Below are positions 63,664 through 64,000 of a stretch of DNA of 64,000 nt, one piece after another. The stretch's first letter is position 1, and every line of letters starts with the position of its first letter. Under the pieces are notes generated by a model, which was not told the origin of the DNA, ran no database searches, and was given only the letters and a program-made list of their open reading frames with translations. Source of the stretch: Flavobacterium undicola (lineage in GTDB: Bacteria; Bacteroidota; Bacteroidia; Flavobacteriales; Flavobacteriaceae); assembly GCF_009909155.2 (NCBI RefSeq), contig NZ_JAAAPM020000007.1, forward strand, positions 1 to 64,000, given 5' to 3'. The position numbers and the translations under genes are program-made.

Positions 63664-64000
63664 ATGAACATACACGAATATCAAGGAAAAGAGATTTTAG
63701 CTAGCTACGGAGTACGCGTTCAACGCGGAATCGTTGCTAATAATGCGGTTGAAGCTGTTGCTGCTGCAAAACAATTAACTACCGAAACTGGAACAAGTTG
63801 GTATGTTGTAAAAGCACAAGTTCACGCAGGTGGACGTGGTAAAGGAGGCGGGGTTAAACTTGCTAAAGGAATTGACAAAGTGGAAGGAATTGCAAGCGAA
63901 ATTATCGGAATGCAATTAGTGACTCCTCAAACATCTGCTGAGGGAAAAAAAGTACACAAAGTTTTAATTGCTGAAGATGTTTACTATCCTGGTGAATCTG
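63664..64000 (+). CDS. sucC: Succinyl-CoA synthetase beta subunit (partial)
   Basis: Only the first 112 codons are in the window. The sequence starts [20 protein letters not shown] and includes the ATP-grasp segment [20 protein letters not shown], both typical of SucC. With SucD it converts succinyl-CoA to succinate in the TCA cycle with ATP formation. It runs off the right edge. Confidence 0.96.
   Translation, partial: MNIHEYQGKEILASYGVRVQRGIVANNAVEAVAAAKQLTTETGTSWYVVKAQVHAGGRGKGGGVKLAKGIDKVEGIASEIIGMQLVTPQTSAEGKKVHKVLIAEDVYYPGES

Overview
The window comes from a low-GC Bacteroidota genome, almost certainly a Flavobacterium or close relative. The evidence is AT-rich DNA, a Flavobacterium-type 5S rRNA, TAnnTTTG-type -7 promoter boxes, few Shine-Dalgarno sequences, and typical families: DUF5723/TSP3/OmpA protein, YtxH and lmo0937 envelope proteins, DUF4293 beside rho, PafA phosphatase and a long rho N-terminus. 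Nothing looks like a prophage, plasmid, IS element or CRISPR array. No tRNA or riboswitch was recognised.

Layout. 1-5.9 kb: the end of an rRNA operon (5S), a MATE transporter, a GH43 glycosidase gene broken by an in-frame TGA right after its predicted catalytic Glu, a DUF6265 lipoprotein, an MFS transporter and prfA. 6-13 kb: an OmpA-like protein, a small envelope-stress-type operon (lmo0937, YtxH, barrel), then a minus-strand signalling set (AraC, single-domain response regulator, CHASE3-PAS kinase, lipoprotein). 13-21 kb: pyrF, a metal/cobalamin-type binding protein, purU, DUF4197, and VOC protein plus the fused B12-dependent mutase IcmF. 21.5-32 kb: a Kir-type potassium channel, then a probable light-response island: a CarH-like MerR-B12 regulator, crtI-crtB-crtZ, SRPBCC protein, photolyase, TIGR01777 oxidoreductase, and two YceI paralogues around a cytochrome-like lipoprotein, an OB-fold protein and a DUF5777 barrel. 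32-48 kb: rmuC, a sigma/anti-sigma-like pair, RNA modification genes (rluE, trmL, truA, an RsmB-type methyltransferase), ABC transporter components, a phosphoesterase, a TPR kinase/LuxR regulator pair and rho. 48-64 kb: dienelactone hydrolase, TonB siderophore receptor, alpha/beta hydrolase, pafA, lysA, gltD-gltB and the start of sucC.

How genes work together. The regulator at 22.6 kb keeps the W-x9-E-H signature and a histidine ligand expected of adenosylcobalamin photoreceptors, and it lies directly before carotenoid and photolyase genes. A B12-based light switch controlling photoprotection is therefore the most coherent system here; the regulator and crtI upstream regions share a motif. 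The YceI/cytochrome/DUF5777 set that follows is the least understood part.

Non-coding interest. Three intergenic elements (1.6, 4.7 and 26.3 kb) look like one loose family of structured repeats: conserved boxes flank perfect hairpins whose stem sequences differ completely between copies. A different GC-rich palindromic repeat is present twice, inverted, inside the icmF reading frame. All family assignments are from reading the sequence; no database search was run.
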